NCBI GenBank assembly: GCA_963621245.1
Contig: CAVFCW010000002.1
Location: 169,532-233,531, forward strand
Reading direction: 5' to 3'
Length of the DNA stretch: 64,000 nt
DNA from: SIG603 sp963621245
GTDB lineage: Bacteria > Bacillota > Clostridia > Oscillospirales > Acutalibacteraceae
Position numbers and translations under genes: made by a program. Below, piece by piece: positions 33,909 to 43,472 of the stretch (the first letter of the stretch is position 1; every line of letters starts with the position of its first letter). Below the pieces are notes generated by a model, which searched no databases, was not told where the DNA came from, and worked only from the letters and a program-made list of their open reading frames with translations.

Positions 33909-34817
33909 ATGAAAACGGTATATTTAAACGACCATATAAGTCCCAATGCAGTGAATCGACTGAAACAGCACGTCAAACTCGTTGATAATTTTGACGAGCC
34001 CGAAAAAATAGATGCGATTATCGTCAGGCAGCAATACGCAACCAAAGAAATCATCGATAAACTGACTAATTGCAAGCTTATTCAAATGCACGGAGTCGGT
34101 CTCGAGAGAATTGACCTTGAAGCGGCAAAAAATGCGGGCATTCCCGTTAAGAACACTCAGGGCGGAAATGCTCAGTCGGTGGCTGAGCTCGCTGTCGGTT
34201 TGATGCTTGCACTTTCACGAAAAATCAATTATATTTATGATGGAATGAGGCAGGGAAAATTCACAAAATTCGGCCTTCCCGAAACAGAGGGCAGCGAAGT
34301 TTACGGCAAAGTTTTGGGCTTGGTCGGCGGCGGTCAAATCGCAAGGCTCACGGCAAAAATTATGACAACAGCCTTTGCGGCTAAGGTTCTTGTTTATGAT
34401 CCTTTCCTCGATGCGGAAAAATGCAAAGCTCTCGGCTTTGAGAAAATCGAAACATTAAACGAGCTGTTCTCAAAGTCCGATTTCATCAGCATTCATGTGC
34501 CGATGCTTGATTCCACCAAACACTTGATAAACAAAGAGGTATTGGATTCCTCCAAGCCGGGACTTATTCTGATAGATACAGCCCGCGGAGGGGTCGTTGA
34601 CGAGAGAGCACTTTATGACGCACTTGTTTTGGGTAAAGTCAAAGCGGCGGGACTTGATGTCTTTGAGGAACAGCCCCCAAAGAAAGACAATCCGCTTTTC
34701 ACGCTTGATAACTTTATCGGAACACTGCATGTGGGAGGCAGTACCGCCGAGGCTCTTGAGAGAAACGGCCAAATGGTTGTTGACAATATCTTTGAAACAT
34801 TAGGAATTGAGGAATAA
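33909..34817 (+). CDS. D-isomer-specific 2-hydroxyacid dehydrogenase
   Basis: 302 residues. NAD-binding loop GLVGGGQIAR, catalytic Arg in DTARGG, Glu in DVFEEQP and His in LHVGGST, all in family order. Closest in layout to phosphoglycerate dehydrogenase-like enzymes but without an ACT domain. It reduces a 2-keto acid or oxidises a D-2-hydroxy acid in the cytoplasm. Its stop overlaps the LysR start (TAATG), so the two are coupled; the AEC carrier is divergent. Confidence 0.88.
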   Translation: MKTVYLNDHISPNAVNRLKQHVKLVDNFDEPEKIDAIIVRQQYATKEIIDKLTNCKLIQMHGVGLERIDLEAAKNAGIPVKNTQGGNAQSVAELAVGLMLALSRKINYIYDGMRQGKFTKFGLPETEGSEVYGKVLGLVGGGQIARLTAKIMTTAFAAKVLVYDPFLDAEKCKALGFEKIETLNELFSKSDFISIHVPMLDSTKHLINKEVLDSSKPGLILIDTARGGVVDERALYDALVLGKVKAAGLDVFEEQPPKKDNPLFTLDNFIGTLHVGGSTAEALERNGQMVVDNIFETLGIEE

Positions 34818-35704
34818 TGGATTTAAAGGAATTATCTAATTTTTTAAAAATTGCTGAATATGAAAATATAACCAAGGCGTCAGCCGAACTGCACATAGCT
34901 CAGCCGCATTTGACAAGACAACTCCACAACCTTGAAGAAGAACTCGGCGTTTCGCTTTTTGTCAGAGAGAAAAAGCGTCTTCATATCACCGACGAGGGTC
35001 GTTTTCTCAAACAGCAAGCGGAGCAAATGCTTGCTCTTGCAGAAAAGACCAAGGAGCAAATTGCGGAAATGGAAACGGGCATAAGCGGAACTCTTTACAT
35101 CGGTTCGATTGAAACTGTCGGAACGATTTATCTTCCGCAGTGGATTTCCGGTTTCAAGAACTGCTATCCGAAAGTTCGCTATAACCTTTGGTCGGGAAAC
35201 TCAACGGATGTTATCGAAAAAATAGAAAAAGGTCTGCTTGATGTTGCTTTGGTTCGAGCTCCGTTTGACACGGATAAATTCGATTCCTTTCATATTCTCG
35301 ATGAAAAATGGATAGTCCTTATGAACAAAATGCATCCGCTTGCTCAAAACGGCTCTGCCTCGGTATCTTTAAATGAGCTCTCAAACGAAGAACTTCTTGT
35401 TCCCACTCAGAGAATAAACGAGATAACCGATTGGTTTGTTTCAAGACAACTTATGAGCACCATCGTTTGCGGCTTTTCGCCGCTTATGAATGCCATCGTA
35501 ATGGTTCAAAATAACCTTGGAATAGCCATTCTCCCCGAATCCTGTAAGAGAATGGCACATAACGGGGATATTATTATCAAAGATCTCACAGAAAACATGC
35601 AATCCGAGGTATATGTCATTTGGCGCAAGGGTTACGGATTATCAAGCGTTGCCAAGCGTTTTTTGGATTTTATTAAGCAAAATCCTATTGATAATCAAGC
35701 GTGA
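34817..35704 (+). CDS. LysR-family transcriptional regulator
   Basis: 295 residues: winged helix (FLKIAEYENITKASAELHIAQPHLTRQLHNLE) plus effector-binding domain of the CynR/GltC-like type. Coupled to the dehydrogenase gene by a one-base overlap. Probably responds to the acid handled by the dehydrogenase and neighbouring transporters. Confidence 0.9.
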   Translation: MDLKELSNFLKIAEYENITKASAELHIAQPHLTRQLHNLEEELGVSLFVREKKRLHITDEGRFLKQQAEQMLALAEKTKEQIAEMETGISGTLYIGSIETVGTIYLPQWISGFKNCYPKVRYNLWSGNSTDVIEKIEKGLLDVALVRAPFDTDKFDSFHILDEKWIVLMNKMHPLAQNGSASVSLNELSNEELLVPTQRINEITDWFVSRQLMSTIVCGFSPLMNAIVMVQNNLGIAILPESCKRMAHNGDIIIKDLTENMQSEVYVIWRKGYGLSSVAKRFLDFIKQNPIDNQA

Positions 35705-35748
35705 CCGCATCATACAAAATCGGTATAAAAATTATATTTTTAAAGTAT

Positions 35749-35777
35749 TAGACAATTTCTTAACAAAGTATTATTCT
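35749..35777 (+). promoter_or_regulatory. Possible promoter of the DAACS symporter
   Basis: TAGACA, 17 bases, TATTCT; it lies upstream of the hairpins at 35799-35859, so transcripts from here would pass them. Confidence 0.4.
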
Positions 35778-35798
35778 TTGCTTAGAAGTAAAAAACAA

Positions 35799-35859
35799 GA
35801 TAAAACAACGGCGTTTTATCAGACTGAAAGAGGTCTGTAAAACGTCGTCTTTTTTATTT
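35799..35859 (+). terminator. Terminator with an overlapping alternative hairpin (possible attenuator)
   Basis: The terminator stem pairs 35808-35824 with 35833-35848 and is followed by CTTTTTTATTT. The 5' arm also forms a perfect 8-bp hairpin, GATAAAAC/GTTTTATC (35799-35806 with 35813-35820), that excludes the terminator. It either simply ends the dehydrogenase-LysR transcript or attenuates the symporter gene that starts 20 bases later. Confidence 0.6.
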
Positions 35860-35878
35860 CAGAAAGGAATGAAGTACC

Positions 35879-37165
35879 ATGAAAAAGCACAAAATCGGAC
35901 TGACAGGAAGAGTGTTTATCGGATTTGCCCTTGGAATTATACTTGGCATCATTTTCAGGGAGAAAATAACAGTCATCAGCTTCATCGGAACTATTTTCTT
36001 AAACTTGGTTAAGATGAATGTTGTTCCGCTTATATTCTTCTCGATAGTCAGCGGCGTTGCAAGCATGAGCGATGTTACAAAGCTTAAGAAAATCGGTATT
36101 AAAACAGTTATCTACTACATAGTTACAACTATTTTGGCTTCTTGCATCGGACTTTTCATTGCAAACACGGTTCATCCCGGCAGCGGACTTGATATGTCGT
36201 CACTTGTAAGCACCGAAACCGTTGAAGCTTCCGCAATGCCTTCAATAACAGAAACTCTCACTGATATGTTCCCAAGCAATATAGTTTCTTCAATGGCTGA
36301 CGGAAACCTCATGCAGATAATTATCTTCAGTGTGTTCCTCGGTGTTGCTCTTGTCATGCTCGGTGAAAGAGCAGAGAAGGCAAAGCGTGCTTTTTCATTC
36401 GCATCGGATGTAATGTGTAAGATTACGGATATTGTTATGCAGTTCTCCCCCATCGGCGTTTGCGCTTTAATGGCTTGCGTAACAGGTCAGTACGGAACAG
36501 ATGTCTTTGGCCCTCTCGCAAAGTTTATCCTTTGCGTGTTCGGTTCGCAGATTATCGTTCTTGTTGTTCTTTACAGCATCATGCTTAAATTCATCGCAAA
36601 GGTTCCGCTCAAAAAATTCTACAAGACGATGGTTCCAGTTTGGCTCATGACCTTATCCACAACAAGCAGTTCGGCAACTCTCCCGCTTTCAACAAAGACA
36701 ACAACAAAGGACTTTGGCGTTTCTGACCAGCTTGCGGGATTCACACTTCCGCTCGGCGCTACAATAAACATGAACGGTGCTGTTTGCTTCTACGCCATTG
36801 CCACAATATTCGTAGCTCAGATTTACGGAGTTGATTTTGGAATTGTTAAGCAAATCTCCCTCATTCTCCTCACCACTTGTATTTCTGTCGGTTCACCCGG
36901 AATTCCAGGCGGTGCAATCGTTATGACAACTATGCTCCTTTCCAACATGGGACTTCCCCTCGACGCCGTCGGTGTTCTTGCCGGCATCAACCGTCTTATT
37001 GACATGGGCGATACCTCACTCAATGTCACAGGTGATATTGTTTCCACTCTCTGCATTGCAAGAACGGAAAATATGTATGAAGAAACCGAAGAGGATTCTA
37101 CGGAAGAAATCCTCGAAAGTGAGATTCTGACACCCAATATCAAAGAACAGGCTATTCGTTCTTAA
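35879..37165 (+). CDS. Dicarboxylate/amino acid:cation symporter (DAACS, GltP/DctA type)
   Basis: 428 residues with the GltPh fold: hairpin 1 Ser-rich motif TLSTTSSSATLP, NMNG in TM7 (usually NMDG), hairpin 2 motif SVGSPGIPGG and TM8 NVTGD. Takes up glutamate, aspartate or C4-dicarboxylates with sodium or protons. An acidic C-terminal tail follows (EETEEDSTEEILESE). AAAGGA lies nine bases before the ATG. Context with AEC carrier, 2-hydroxyacid dehydrogenase and LysR suggests an organic acid region. Confidence 0.9.
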   Translation: MKKHKIGLTGRVFIGFALGIILGIIFREKITVISFIGTIFLNLVKMNVVPLIFFSIVSGVASMSDVTKLKKIGIKTVIYYIVTTILASCIGLFIANTVHPGSGLDMSSLVSTETVEASAMPSITETLTDMFPSNIVSSMADGNLMQIIIFSVFLGVALVMLGERAEKAKRAFSFASDVMCKITDIVMQFSPIGVCALMACVTGQYGTDVFGPLAKFILCVFGSQIIVLVVLYSIMLKFIAKVPLKKFYKTMVPVWLMTLSTTSSSATLPLSTKTTTKDFGVSDQLAGFTLPLGATINMNGAVCFYAIATIFVAQIYGVDFGIVKQISLILLTTCISVGSPGIPGGAIVMTTMLLSNMGLPLDAVGVLAGINRLIDMGDTSLNVTGDIVSTLCIARTENMYEETEEDSTEEILESEILTPNIKEQAIRS

Positions 37166-37187
37166 TCATAGTTTTAGAATAAACAAC

Positions 37188-37229
37188 AAACACCTACGAG
37201 CAAGATTAGTTTTGCCCGTAGGTGTTTTG
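37188..37229 (+). terminator. Terminator of the symporter gene
   Basis: AAACACCTACG and CGTAGGTGTTTTG pair across an 18-base loop, 22 bases after the stop. Confidence 0.75.
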
Positions 37230-37309
37230 TTACAGATTGATTTGCCTACAATTAAATATCTTAACCGATAAAAAAACTTCTCCTCGAAGATTCTCCCTTT
37301 TCATTTGAT

Positions 37310-38122
37310 TTATTCGAATATTTCTTTAGCCACAACCACAAGTCTGCTGTTATCGCGTGAATACTCACAAGTTGAGAGCGTTAGGAGCTTGTCGCCGTAC
37401 TTCACCTTTACATCGGTATCGTAAAGTGCAAGACTTCTGCACTTATCCACATAAGCGGTAAATTCTTCCTTATTGCGTGAATCTACAAATTCATAGTATT
37501 TAAACTCATCGGTTGATTCATCGTAAACCGTTGTTTTGAAAACGGCAAAAATCTCGTATTTTCTCTTTTCGTGGAGCGTGTAAAAGCTTAATTCCTTGTT
37601 TTTGCTCCAGAAATCCTTGTCCTCAAATTTCTCAAGCTGAGCAAACATAACGCCCGCAATCATATTGTGACCGTAAACGATGATATTATCGCTCGGTCTG
37701 TCAACGTCGCAGTTTTCGGCAACATACGGGCAACCGTACTCGGAATACTCCTTGTCGAATCCTCGGCGCAAATAAAAATCCGGGTCGTCCTTTGTCTGCA
37801 TAACGGGATAATCGATATTTGTGTTGGGAACGCTTATCCAAGCAACAAGATCGGAATTTTGGCTGTATAAATCGCTGAGTTCCGGTATAATCGCATTCTC
37901 GTCCGTGCTTTCTTCGCTGTTTTCTTCTGAGCTTTCCTTTTCAGAATCTGTTTTTGAAGCGGCACTCTCCTCTTTTTCCGCCGCCTTTACGACTTCTGCA
38001 AGCTTTTCAAATTTATCGGTGTTGTCGTGTGCTCCCTTGTAGTAAGTGAAAATTTTCCACCCACTGAAAACCGCCGTGCAGACAAAAATCAATGTGACGA
38101 TAATTCTGATTGTTTTTCGCAT
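37310..38122 (-). CDS. Class B sortase
   Basis: 270 residues: an N-terminal membrane anchor (about 5-27), a Glu/Ser-rich linker (about 45-75), then the sortase barrel with the catalytic His in VYGHNM, Cys in LSTCEYS and Arg in DNSRLVVVA. Attaches surface proteins to peptidoglycan outside the cell. No sorting-signal substrate gene is adjacent, so it is probably a housekeeping or orphan enzyme. Monocistronic. Confidence 0.9.
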   Translation of the reverse strand: MRKTIRIIVTLIFVCTAVFSGWKIFTYYKGAHDNTDKFEKLAEVVKAAEKEESAASKTDSEKESSEENSEESTDENAIIPELSDLYSQNSDLVAWISVPNTNIDYPVMQTKDDPDFYLRRGFDKEYSEYGCPYVAENCDVDRPSDNIIVYGHNMIAGVMFAQLEKFEDKDFWSKNKELSFYTLHEKRKYEIFAVFKTTVYDESTDEFKYYEFVDSRNKEEFTAYVDKCRSLALYDTDVKVKYGDKLLTLSTCEYSRDNSRLVVVAKEIFE

Positions 38123-38204
38123 TTTTCAACTCCCTCTCTTTTACGGTTAACAAGTATAACACAAGTGTTTCCCGTTGGCAATTACTCACAAAAATGCTGT
38201 TTAC

Positions 38205-38241
38205 AAAAAGTCGGTTAAGCCAAAGGACTTAACCGACTTTC
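38205..38241 (-). terminator. Terminator of the asnB-ligase-asnB operon
   Basis: AAAGTCGGTTAAG-N8-CTTAACCGACTTTTTG on the minus strand, 17 bases after the stop at 38258. Confidence 0.9.
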
Positions 38242-38257
38242 GTCATATGTTTCTTAA

Positions 38258-40111
38258 TCAGTTTTTGACAAAGAACTCATCGTACCAAAGAATGAAGCTG
38301 TAGAACGACCAAATTTTCTGCATGTTGCCGTTCTTTCCGGACTTATGCTCGTCGAGAAGCTCCATGAGTGCGTCTGTATTGAAGAATTTCTCGGACGACT
38401 CCGATAAGAACGCTTTCTTTACTTTCTCGTAGTACTTATCCTGTCTGAGCCAATCGTTAAGCGGAACAGGGAAACCAAGCTTTTTCTTGTTTGCGGTTTT
38501 CTCGGGAAGCTGCTTTAAAGCGGCACTTCTGAGCGCAATTTTGGTTGTCTCGTTGTGAGCTCTGTACTTTGAGGGAATCTGAAGCGCAAGCTCAAGCATC
38601 TTCTTATCGAGGAAGGGAACACGAAGCTCGAGAGAGTTAGCCATACTCATTCGGTCTGCCTTGAGAAGAATGTCGTAAATCATCCATGTCTTCATATCGA
38701 CATACTGAAGCTGAGTCGGCTCGTCGAGGTGCTGATCCTTAATTTCGTCAAAATACTGCTTTGAGTATTCCTCGGGAAGCTTGGACGTAATCTTTCTCTT
38801 TAAGTACTTCTGTCTCTCTGCGGGGTTTGTGAAAACGTAGTTTGCACGCATAAAACGCTGATACGGCTCCATGGAACCTCTTACGAGGAAGTTTCTTCCC
38901 TTCATCTGCGGGAACTTTCTTGCTGCCGCACCGAGAGCTTTTCTTATCGGCTTGGGTACCTTGGAATATCTTGCAAAGTGACCGCCCTGTAAGTACATCG
39001 GATATCCGCCGAAGAGCTCGTCTGCGCCCTCGCCCGAAAGAACAACCTTAACGTACTTTGCGGCGTTCTTTGCGAGGAAGTAAAGCGGAATTTCCGACGG
39101 GTTCGGAAGCGGCTCGTCCATGAAGTACTGAATCTCGCTGACGGAATCGAAAAATTCGTCTGCGGTAACTTTGTTGAGTATGTTGGTAACGCCGATTGTC
39201 TTGGAGAACTCCTGAGCGTAAGGATGCTCGCTGTATTTCTCCTCATCGTAACCAACTGTAAAGGTTTTTACCTTTTCTGTGCCCTTGAAAACCTCTTTTA
39301 CAACATAAGAGGAGTCAACGCCGCTCGAGAGGAAACATCCGACCTCAACATCAGCTATCTGATGAACTCTTACAGACTCGCTGAATTCCTCGGTGATTGC
39401 CTTCTCCCAGTCCTCAAGAGTCTTTGAGTTGTCGATTTTGTATCTTATGTCGTAGTATTTCTCGGTTTTAACTTTACCGTCCTTGTACTCAAGGCAGTAT
39501 GAACCGGGAAGCTTGTACACATTCTTGAAGATTGTTTCTTCAGTCGGGATATACTCGTAAGAGAGATACTCGGGAATTTTGCTCTCGTCAAGCTCTTTTT
39601 CAAAGCCAGGGTGAGAAAGGAAAGACTTTATCTCACTGCCGAACATAAACTCGCCGTTCTTTATGTAGTAATAAAACGGCTTGATTCCGAAAATATCTCT
39701 TGCGGCAAATACTTTTTTCTCTTTTTTGTCCCAGATGCAAAAAGCGAACATTCCGCGAAGCTTGTTGAGCATTCCCTTGCCCCACTGCTCGTAGCCGTGG
39801 ACGAGAACCTCGGAGTCGGTCTCGGTGTAGAATTTATGACCCGCTTTGATAAGCTCCTCACGAAGCGGATGATAGTTGTATATCTCGCCGTTGAAAACGA
39901 GAACCTTTGTCTTGTCCTCGTTGAAAATCGGCTGTCTGCCGCTGTCAAGTCCGATGATAGAAAGTCTTCTGTGGCCTAAAGCGATATTCTCGTCAATATA
40001 ATAGTCTGCGTCGTCAGGGCCGCGGTGAGCGATCCTGTCCGCCATTGCCTTGATTACCTCGGAATGGTCAAACACCTTTTCACTGCTGACAAATCCCACG
40101 AATCCGCACAT
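38258..40111 (-). CDS. asnB: Glutamine-hydrolysing asparagine synthase-type amidotransferase (copy 1)
   Basis: 617 residues. Cys2 after the initiator Met is the class II glutaminase nucleophile (MCGFVGF). Residues about 1-210 release ammonia from glutamine; the synthase domain carries the PP-loop LSSGVDSS (262-268) for ATP. It amidates a carboxylate, either free aspartate or, as in AsnH/LtsA-type members, a carboxyl of a peptidoglycan precursor. The pairing with a D-aspartate-ligase-like gene between two such copies makes a cell-wall role for at least one of them reasonable. The start lies 13 bases after the ligase stop. Confidence 0.88.
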   Translation of the reverse strand: MCGFVGFVSSEKVFDHSEVIKAMADRIAHRGPDDADYYIDENIALGHRRLSIIGLDSGRQPIFNEDKTKVLVFNGEIYNYHPLREELIKAGHKFYTETDSEVLVHGYEQWGKGMLNKLRGMFAFCIWDKKEKKVFAARDIFGIKPFYYYIKNGEFMFGSEIKSFLSHPGFEKELDESKIPEYLSYEYIPTEETIFKNVYKLPGSYCLEYKDGKVKTEKYYDIRYKIDNSKTLEDWEKAITEEFSESVRVHQIADVEVGCFLSSGVDSSYVVKEVFKGTEKVKTFTVGYDEEKYSEHPYAQEFSKTIGVTNILNKVTADEFFDSVSEIQYFMDEPLPNPSEIPLYFLAKNAAKYVKVVLSGEGADELFGGYPMYLQGGHFARYSKVPKPIRKALGAAARKFPQMKGRNFLVRGSMEPYQRFMRANYVFTNPAERQKYLKRKITSKLPEEYSKQYFDEIKDQHLDEPTQLQYVDMKTWMIYDILLKADRMSMANSLELRVPFLDKKMLELALQIPSKYRAHNETTKIALRSAALKQLPEKTANKKKLGFPVPLNDWLRQDKYYEKVKKAFLSESSEKFFNTDALMELLDEHKSGKNGNMQKIWSFYSFILWYDEFFVKN

Positions 40112-40124
40112 AAGTTAACCTCCG

Positions 40125-41348
40125 TTAATCTTTCAAGCTCTTGTTTCCGAAATATCTCTTGTACTTCTGGAAATAATGGAGCTGGTTCTTAGCAAACTGA
40201 ATGGTTCTCTTCAAATTCTTATCCTTATCGTAGTAATAAGAATTAACCATCTTTCCTTCTTTTATAAGTTTTCTTGCCTCTTCCTTAACCTTCTCGTCCT
40301 GTGTGTACTTGAAGATAATCTGCTTGGGAATTATTGAATAAAGCACCTTGTTTGTTGCAACAGTCAATCCCATGGGCTTATTGTAGATGATATCGTCTGC
40401 AAGCCACTTTGAGATATTGTAACCGGCCGCTGTTACAAAATATGAGCTTCTGCCCTGACGCAAGTTCATCTCGAAAAGCTTATACTTTCCGTCACGCTCG
40501 TCATATTTCATATCGAAATTCGCAAAACCGACATATCCTATGCCCTCAAGGAAGTTTATCATGGTCTCGTTCAATTTCTCGTCATAGCCGTTGATAATTG
40601 CGGCATACGATCCGATACCCTCGGGAGAATGCTCCTCGAGAACAGCGTTTCCGAGAGCAATGAGCTTAACCTTTCTGTCCTTACCGACATAAACGTTCAT
40701 AACTCTCATGCGGCTGTCGTCACCGGGGATAAACTCCTGAAGAATGAGGTGATCTTTGTAGCTTGAGCCGTAGATAGCGTTAAGAATTGCATCGAACTCC
40801 TCTTTGTTCTGAGCCACGAAAACCTTCTTCTTGTGCGGGAACGAGCAGTTCCAGTATGCAACCGAGTTAGAAGGCTTAATGATGCACGGGAAATCAAACG
40901 GAAGCTTTACCGTTTTGTAGTTCTCGTAGCTGCATGTTGTCGTCTTTGGAAAAGCAAAGCCGTGCTCCGTGCAAACCTGATAGAAACTTTCTTTGATTGA
41001 AAGTTTCATCAAAAGCTCCTCGGAGATACACTCAAATTCGTAAACTCCTCTTAATTTATCCTGGTTGCGAACAAGCATCTTTATGTAGTTGTCGCCGCAC
41101 GGAACGAGAAGAAGTCTCTCACCCGGGTAGTTCTTGGCAAACTCCAAAAGGGTGCTTACAAATATATCGTCCTCCTCAAGTCTCGGCTCAACTTTTTTTA
41201 CCTCGACTATCGAGCTGTTAGTGCAAACGGGAAGTATTCCCTTGCCGACTGCAACGCTTTTTATTCCGTATGCCTCGTGAAAACCGCGAGCCATGCCGTA
41301 AACGTTGATGTCGCTTCCGAGAAGCACGGGCTGAAAATCTTTAGACAT
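40125..41348 (-). CDS. ATP-grasp carboxylate-amine ligase, D-aspartate ligase-like
   Basis: 407 residues. The opening VLLGSDINVYGMARGFHEAYG resembles the D-aspartate ligase (Asl) group of Gram-positive cocci. ATP-grasp signatures follow: IIKPSNS (about 155), LILQEFIPGDD (about 200) and FEMNLRQGRSSY (about 290) for metal and ATP binding. Asl enzymes add D-Asp to the lysine side chain of the peptidoglycan precursor, and an AsnH-type enzyme may amidate it. Two asnB genes flank this one in one operon, fitting that pathway. Other ATP-grasp ligases remain possible; the substrate is inferred. Confidence 0.75.
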   Translation of the reverse strand: MSKDFQPVLLGSDINVYGMARGFHEAYGIKSVAVGKGILPVCTNSSIVEVKKVEPRLEEDDIFVSTLLEFAKNYPGERLLLVPCGDNYIKMLVRNQDKLRGVYEFECISEELLMKLSIKESFYQVCTEHGFAFPKTTTCSYENYKTVKLPFDFPCIIKPSNSVAYWNCSFPHKKKVFVAQNKEEFDAILNAIYGSSYKDHLILQEFIPGDDSRMRVMNVYVGKDRKVKLIALGNAVLEEHSPEGIGSYAAIINGYDEKLNETMINFLEGIGYVGFANFDMKYDERDGKYKLFEMNLRQGRSSYFVTAAGYNISKWLADDIIYNKPMGLTVATNKVLYSIIPKQIIFKYTQDEKVKEEARKLIKEGKMVNSYYYDKDKNLKRTIQFAKNQLHYFQKYKRYFGNKSLKD

Positions 41349-41364
41349 AAATTAAAAACCTCTT

Positions 41365-43203
41365 TTATTTCTCTTCGATGAAGAATCTTTTATACCAAAC
41401 AAGGAAGGTATAGACTGTCCATACTTTTCTTGAATTGTCCTTTTTAAGAGCCTTGTGTTCGTCAAGAAGTTTCACGAGAACATCGGTGTTGAAGAATTTC
41501 TTTGCCGTCTCGTCAGTGAACGCGTCCTTAACGATATTGTAGTACTTATCCTGCTTGAGCCACTCTCTTGTCGGAACGGGGAAACCGAGTTTTTTCTTGG
41601 TCGACCACTTTTCCGGCATACGTCTTGCGGCGGCGGTTCTCATAGCATATTTTGTTGTTGTGCCGTTCACACGGTATTTAAGCGGAATTCTCTGAGCGAC
41701 TTTCATAATCTCTCTGTCGAGGAACGGAACTCTTACCTCGAGGGAGTTTGCCATGCTCATTTTGTCAGCTTTAAGAAGAATATCGCCGACCATCCACATG
41801 TTAATATCGAGGAACTGCATCTTTGTAACGGCGTCTTTGTCCTTAACCATATCGTAATACGGCTTAACCATAGCGGCGGGGGACTTTGCGTCGGTCTTAA
41901 TCTTAAGAAGCTGCTTTCTCTCTTTTTCGGTGAACATATAAGCGTTACCGATGAAACGCTCCTCGAGAGTTTTACCGCGGCGAACAATGTAGTTGATGCC
42001 GTGAACCTGCGGCAGATGTGAAGCCGCCTTGCCAAGAACTCTTCTCAAGCCGAACGGAAGCTTATCGTATGCCGTCAAATCAAGCGGCTCGTGATAGATG
42101 TTGTATCCGCCGAAAAGCTCGTCCGCACCCTCACCCGAAAGAGCAACCTTTAAGTGCTTTGCGGCAGTGTTACAGACGAAATAGAGTGCAACAGCCGAAG
42201 GATCTGCGAGAGGCTCGTCCATGTGATACTGGATTTTTGAGAAGTTGCCCCAGAAATCGTCGGGAGTGATAACTCTCGAAATATTCTTTACGGGAATAAG
42301 CTCGGAAAGCTCCTTAGCATAGCTTATCTCGTTGTATTTTTCGCCGTTGTCAAAACCGACAGTGAATGTCTTGTCAACGTTTGCCGAACATGCGACATAA
42401 GATGAATCGACTCCGCTTGAAAGGAAAGAACCAACCTCAACGTCGGCAATTTTGTGCGCCTCAACAGAGTTGTCGAAAGCCTTTTCGATGGTATCTGTCC
42501 AGTAATCGAGGGGCTTGTCCTCCTCGGCGTTGAACTCGGGAAGCCAGTAGCGAACCTTTTTCATCTCGCCGTTTTTGTAGATGAAATAGTGGGCGGGCGT
42601 GAGCTTATACACATTCTTGAAGAAGGTCTCTTCTCCGGGAGAATACTGGAAACTCAAATAGTTTTCAAGCTGGCGCTCGTTTAACTCTTTCTTAAAATCG
42701 GGATGAGCGAGGAATGACTTTATCTCCGAGCCGAACATAAAGCTGTCGCCCATTTTTGCAAAATAGAATGGCTTGATTCCGAAATTGTCACGGCAGCCGA
42801 AAAGCTCTTTTTCCTTTTTGTTCCAGATTACGAAGGCGTACATTCCGCGAAGCTTTTCCGGAAGAGCTGTGCCCCATTCCTCATAGCCGTGGACCAAAGT
42901 CTCCGAGTCGGTGTTTGTGTAGAACTTGTGTCCTGCTTTTATGAGCTCCTCACGAAGCTCCTGGTAGTTGTAAATTTCTCCGTTAAAGAGAAGAACGAGA
43001 TTTTTGTCCTCGTTGTAAATCGGCTGTCTGCCGCCGTCAAGGTCGATAATGGAAAGTCTTCTGAATCCGAGTGAGATGCCGTCGTCGATGTAGTAATCGG
43101 CGTCGTCGGGACCGCGGTGAGCAATTCTGTCACACATGTCCTTGATTATCTCGGCGTGGCTCATTTCTTTTTCGGTGTGAATGTAACCGGCAAAACCGCA
43201 CAT
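41365..43203 (-). CDS. asnB: Glutamine-hydrolysing asparagine synthase-type amidotransferase (copy 2)
   Basis: 612 residues, clearly paralogous to copy 1 along its whole length. The start is fixed at 43203 so that Cys2 (MCGFAGY) becomes the N-terminal nucleophile; two further codons upstream (MY) would block it. PP-loop LSSGVDSS in the synthase domain and ALSGEGADELFGGY further on. First gene of the operon. One of the two copies probably makes asparagine while the other amidates a wall precursor, but the sequence does not tell which. Confidence 0.88.
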   Translation of the reverse strand: MCGFAGYIHTEKEMSHAEIIKDMCDRIAHRGPDDADYYIDDGISLGFRRLSIIDLDGGRQPIYNEDKNLVLLFNGEIYNYQELREELIKAGHKFYTNTDSETLVHGYEEWGTALPEKLRGMYAFVIWNKKEKELFGCRDNFGIKPFYFAKMGDSFMFGSEIKSFLAHPDFKKELNERQLENYLSFQYSPGEETFFKNVYKLTPAHYFIYKNGEMKKVRYWLPEFNAEEDKPLDYWTDTIEKAFDNSVEAHKIADVEVGSFLSSGVDSSYVACSANVDKTFTVGFDNGEKYNEISYAKELSELIPVKNISRVITPDDFWGNFSKIQYHMDEPLADPSAVALYFVCNTAAKHLKVALSGEGADELFGGYNIYHEPLDLTAYDKLPFGLRRVLGKAASHLPQVHGINYIVRRGKTLEERFIGNAYMFTEKERKQLLKIKTDAKSPAAMVKPYYDMVKDKDAVTKMQFLDINMWMVGDILLKADKMSMANSLEVRVPFLDREIMKVAQRIPLKYRVNGTTTKYAMRTAAARRMPEKWSTKKKLGFPVPTREWLKQDKYYNIVKDAFTDETAKKFFNTDVLVKLLDEHKALKKDNSRKVWTVYTFLVWYKRFFIEEK

Positions 43204-43472
43204 ATACATTTACCTTCTTTCTTAGCTTCTTTTTCTTCTTTCTTTAAAAAGTCCCAAAAGGACTAAATGTTTCGTTTGCTATTGATTTTTTCTGAGTTTA
43301 ATTTTAAAATACCAATTAATCGGGCACGCATATTTTCGATTTTTATGTCAAATCCGAATTTTCTCGGAATTATTTTCGTGCCGCTTGGGCGTTTAGCCCT
43401 GAATATACCAAGTAATTATATTACAATTCTGATTTGTTGTAAAGTTAATTTACTGACGAAAGGTGTTTATAA

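Noticed and set aside
37310..38122. Sortase-pilin cluster
   Set aside because: No gene with a C-terminal sorting signal is near, and the lysozyme at 58609-61218 ends without such a motif.
43249..43265. Attenuator hairpin upstream of asnB copy 2 (AGTCC/GGACT)
   Set aside because: Only 5 bp of stem; too weak to support a call.
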